A DNA stretch of 64,000 nucleotides from Mycobacterium genavense ATCC 51234 (GTDB lineage: Bacteria > Actinomycetota > Actinomycetes > Mycobacteriales > Mycobacteriaceae), in assembly GCF_000526915.1 (NCBI RefSeq), contig NZ_JAGZ01000005.1, positions 310,001 through 374,000 of the forward strand. Reading direction: 5' to 3'. Below the pieces are notes generated by a model, which was not told the DNA's origin, made no database searches, and was given only the letters and a program-made list of their open reading frames with translations. Below, piece by piece: positions 61,980 to 64,000 of this stretch. The position numbers were made by a program, and so were the translations under genes. The stretch's first letter is position 1. Every line of letters starts with the position of its first letter.

Positions 61980-63291
61980 ATGAAAATTTCACTGTTCTAC
62001 GAGTTCGCGCTGCCCCGCCCGTGGGTGCCCGACGACGAACACATCATGATGCAGGACTGCCTGGACGAGGTGGAGGCCGCCGACAAGGCGGGGTTTTCCA
62101 CCGTCTGGCTGACCGAGCACCACTTCCTCGAGGAGTACTGTCACTCCACCGCGCCGGAGATCTTCCTGGCCGCGGCGAGCCAGCGGACCAAGAACATCCG
62201 GCTCGGGTTCGGCATCATGCATATGCCGCCCGTGGTGAATCACCCCGCGCGGGTGGCCGAACGCATTGCCACCTTGGACCTGTTGTCCAACGGGCGCGTC
62301 GAGTTCGGCACCGGCGAATCTTCCTCCGTCGGTGAGCTGGGCGGGTTCAACATCGATCCCGCCGACAAGCGCGCGCAGTGAGAAGAGGCGCTCGAGGTCT
62401 CGATCCGCTGCATGATCGAGGAACCGTTCTCCGGGTTCCAGGGTGAGCACGTCCAGATGCCGGCGCGCAACGCGGTGCCCAAGCCGCTGCAAAAGCCGCA
62501 TCCGCCCGTCTGGGTGGCCTGCACCCGACCGGCGAGCGTGCAGATGGCCGCGCAAAAGGTCATCGGCGCTTTGAGTTTCGCCTACACCGGGCCCAGGCCG
62601 CTGACCGAGCGGGTCAACGGCTACTACAAGGAGTTCGAGGAGAACGGCGTGCCCGTCACGCCACAGGTCAACCCGAACATCCTGGCCATCGGTGGTGACC
62701 TGTCGATGATGGTCGCCAAGACCGACGAGCAGGCGCTGGAGCGACTCGGGCAGGGCGGTGGATTCTTTTCGTTCGGGATCATGCACTACTACATGACCGG
62801 CGTGCACACTCCCGGCCGGACCGGGGTGTGGACTCGCTACCTGGAAGAGGTCGAGAAGGATCCGACGCTGGCCTACGGCCCCGGTCGCGGCGCGATCGGG
62901 GCCGTAGGCCACCGTGCGCGAGTTCCTGCGTGGTTACGAGGAAAGCGGCGTCGACGAGATCATCTTGCTGCTCAACCCGCGCAGTCACGAGGGCACCATG
63001 GAGTCCATCGAGTTGATGGGCAAAGAGGTGCTGCCCGAGTTCATCGAGCGCGACCAAAAGGCGGTGGCCGAGAAGGCCAAACGGCTCGAACCGGTCATCG
63101 AGAAGGTCGAGGCGCGCCGGCCCAAGTCGACCGCACCGAAGTTCGACGAAAGCTACTCCTTCGGCGGCCTGCCCACCGGCCGGGGCGGTAAGTTCACCGC
63201 CAGCGAGATCCCCGAGGCCATGGCCGAGATCAACGAGGGCCGGATCCAGGCGGCGCAGCGCGCGAAGGAAGAGCAGAAGAACAAGAAGTAG
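61980..63291 (+). pseudogene. Luciferase-like (LLM) flavin-dependent protein, broken
   Basis: This is a bacterial-luciferase-fold oxidoreductase of about 436 residues. It starts MKISLFYEFALPRPWVPDDE at ATG 61980, preceded by AAGGAGG. TVWLTEHHFLEEYCHSTAPE and MHMPPVVNHPARVAERIATL are typical. TGA at 62379-62381 interrupts DKRAQ/EEALEV, where tryptophan is expected. An extra base near 62905 shifts the frame, and TVREFLRGYEESGVDEIILL continues in the next frame to TAG 63291. The C-terminus is a Lys/Glu-rich tail. It is probably inactive. Confidence 0.83.
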
Positions 63292-63297
63292 ACGGCC

Positions 63298-64000
63298 TTG
63301 GCTCACATCGACGGGTTGTGGCGATACCTTGGCTATCAAGGCCGCCGTGCGGTGGTCACCGGATGCGCGTCCGGCATCGGCGAACACGTGGTGCGACAGC
63401 TCACCGAACTCGGGGCAGAGGTCATCGGGCTGGACCGGTGTCGACCATCGTTGGAGCTCAACGAGTTTCACGAGATCGACCTCGCCGACCCGCAGTCCAT
63501 CGACGCTGCGGTGGCCGCCGTCGGAGGGCGGGTCGACACGCTGTTCAACGTCGCCGGTGTCTCTTCCGGGATCGGCAAACCGGCGCTGGTCGCCACGACC
63601 AACTTCCTGGGCACCCGTCAGCTCACCGAGGCGCTGGTGCCCCGGATGGCGGTGGGGTCGTCGATCGTCAGCGTGTCCTCGCTGGCGGCCGCCGGCTACC
63701 GGGAACACGCGGCGGCGGTGGCGCCGCTGCTGAACACCCCGACGATGCAAGCGGGCATCGAGTGGTGCCGCGCGAATCCCGACGCGCTGGGCAACGGCTA
63801 CCAGCTGTCCAAGGAAGCGATCATCTACTACACGATGCGCAGCGCGACGCCGCTGGGCGCCAAGGGTATTCGGATCAACTGCTCCGGTCCCGGCGTCACC
63901 GAGACGCCGATCCTCGATCAGCTGCGCACGGCCTACGGGCAGGGCTTCCTCGACGACATCCCCAAGCCGCTGGGGCGCGTCTCGGACCCCGCCGAGCAGG
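63298..64000 (+). CDS. Short-chain dehydrogenase, 3' end beyond the window
   Basis: This is an SDR starting at TTG 63298 (AHIDGLWRYLGYQGRRAVVT), 7 bp after the LLM gene, and open to the window end (234 residues seen). It has TGCASGIGEHVV, a shortened core with LFNVAGVSSGIG, SIVSVSSLAAAGYREHA and YQLSKEAIIYY for Tyr-x-x-x-Lys, then INCSGPGVTETPIL. It resembles coniferyl-alcohol- or 3-alpha-hydroxysteroid-dehydrogenase-like SDRs. No lesion is seen in the visible part. It is probably the last enzyme of the catabolic operon or an internal one. Confidence 0.82.
   Translation, partial: MAHIDGLWRYLGYQGRRAVVTGCASGIGEHVVRQLTELGAEVIGLDRCRPSLELNEFHEIDLADPQSIDAAVAAVGGRVDTLFNVAGVSSGIGKPALVATTNFLGTRQLTEALVPRMAVGSSIVSVSSLAAAGYREHAAAVAPLLNTPTMQAGIEWCRANPDALGNGYQLSKEAIIYYTMRSATPLGAKGIRINCSGPGVTETPILDQLRTAYGQGFLDDIPKPLGRVSDPAEQ

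Noticed and set aside
57027..62381. Recoding of TGA (and TAG) as tryptophan in the catabolic cluster
   Set aside because: TGA and TAG also end intact genes normally in the same region, several genes also carry frameshifts, and recoding is not known in mycobacteria. Mutation is simpler.

Overview
The window is high-GC DNA from a slow-growing Mycobacterium. It carries groEL2, sigK/rskA, lpdC, ramB, icl1, fadB2, umaA, pcaA, hbhA, mshA, senX3/regX3, two PPE genes and many mycobacterium-only proteins. Gene order from about 4.7 to 51.6 kb follows the M. tuberculosis Rv0439c-Rv0491 backbone as I remember it. The clearest differences are around sigK, where Rv0446c-Rv0454 are reduced to relics plus a dipZ gene, and the absence of an Rv0488 homologue before gpm1. 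The species cannot be fixed from the sequence alone; a member of or near the M. avium complex is plausible.

Layout. 0-4.7 kb: an accessory edge with a broken Baeyer-Villiger-type monooxygenase, a broken CocE-like hydrolase with a divergent TetR regulator, a cupin gene with an early stop, and an M24 peptidase-like gene. 4.7-8.3 kb: an SDR, a TetR regulator and groEL2 with two CIRCE operators. 8.3-18.4 kb: two paralogous flavin-barrel-like proteins, a broken SDR, a short PPE10-like protein, an amidohydrolase, a DinB-like protein, sigK/rskA, relics of ufaA1 and a DUF1295 gene, and dipZ. 18.5-29 kb: Rv0455c (siderophore export), echA2, a prolyl oligopeptidase, an aldehyde dehydrogenase operon, lpdC and ramB. 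29-35 kb: lipid and C2 metabolism (thioesterase, icl1, fadB2, umaA, a frameshifted pcaA, madR). 35-51.6 kb: envelope, redox and phosphate genes (hbhA, deoC, a nitrilase, murB, the L,D-transpeptidase lprQ, mshA, gpm1, senX3-regX3). 51.9-54 kb: a PPE gene with a beta-solenoid-like C-terminal region, broken by one frameshift. 54-64 kb: a catabolic cluster (IclR regulator; MhpC-, MhpA- and MhpB-like enzymes; two KstD-like FAD proteins; a luciferase-like flavoprotein; an SDR), largely decayed.

The most striking global feature is gene decay. I count about 13 frameshifts and 7 in-frame stops, all in accessory or lipid-modification genes. Every clear housekeeping gene is intact (groEL2, lpdC, icl1, murB, mshA, gpm1, senX3, regX3). 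Most of the nonsense codons stand where family members have tryptophan, so they look like G-to-A transitions, which homopolymer sequencing errors would not produce. This fits reductive evolution in a host-restricted lineage, though some single-base indels could still be assembly errors.

Regulatory signals that can be read directly include two CIRCE elements, several terminator hairpins, a RamB/PrpR-type TTTGCAAA box at icl1, a GAACCGGTTC palindrome shared by the ramB and icl1 upstream regions, a perfect 18-bp palindrome before Rv0474, and a long nested inverted repeat before Rv0485.
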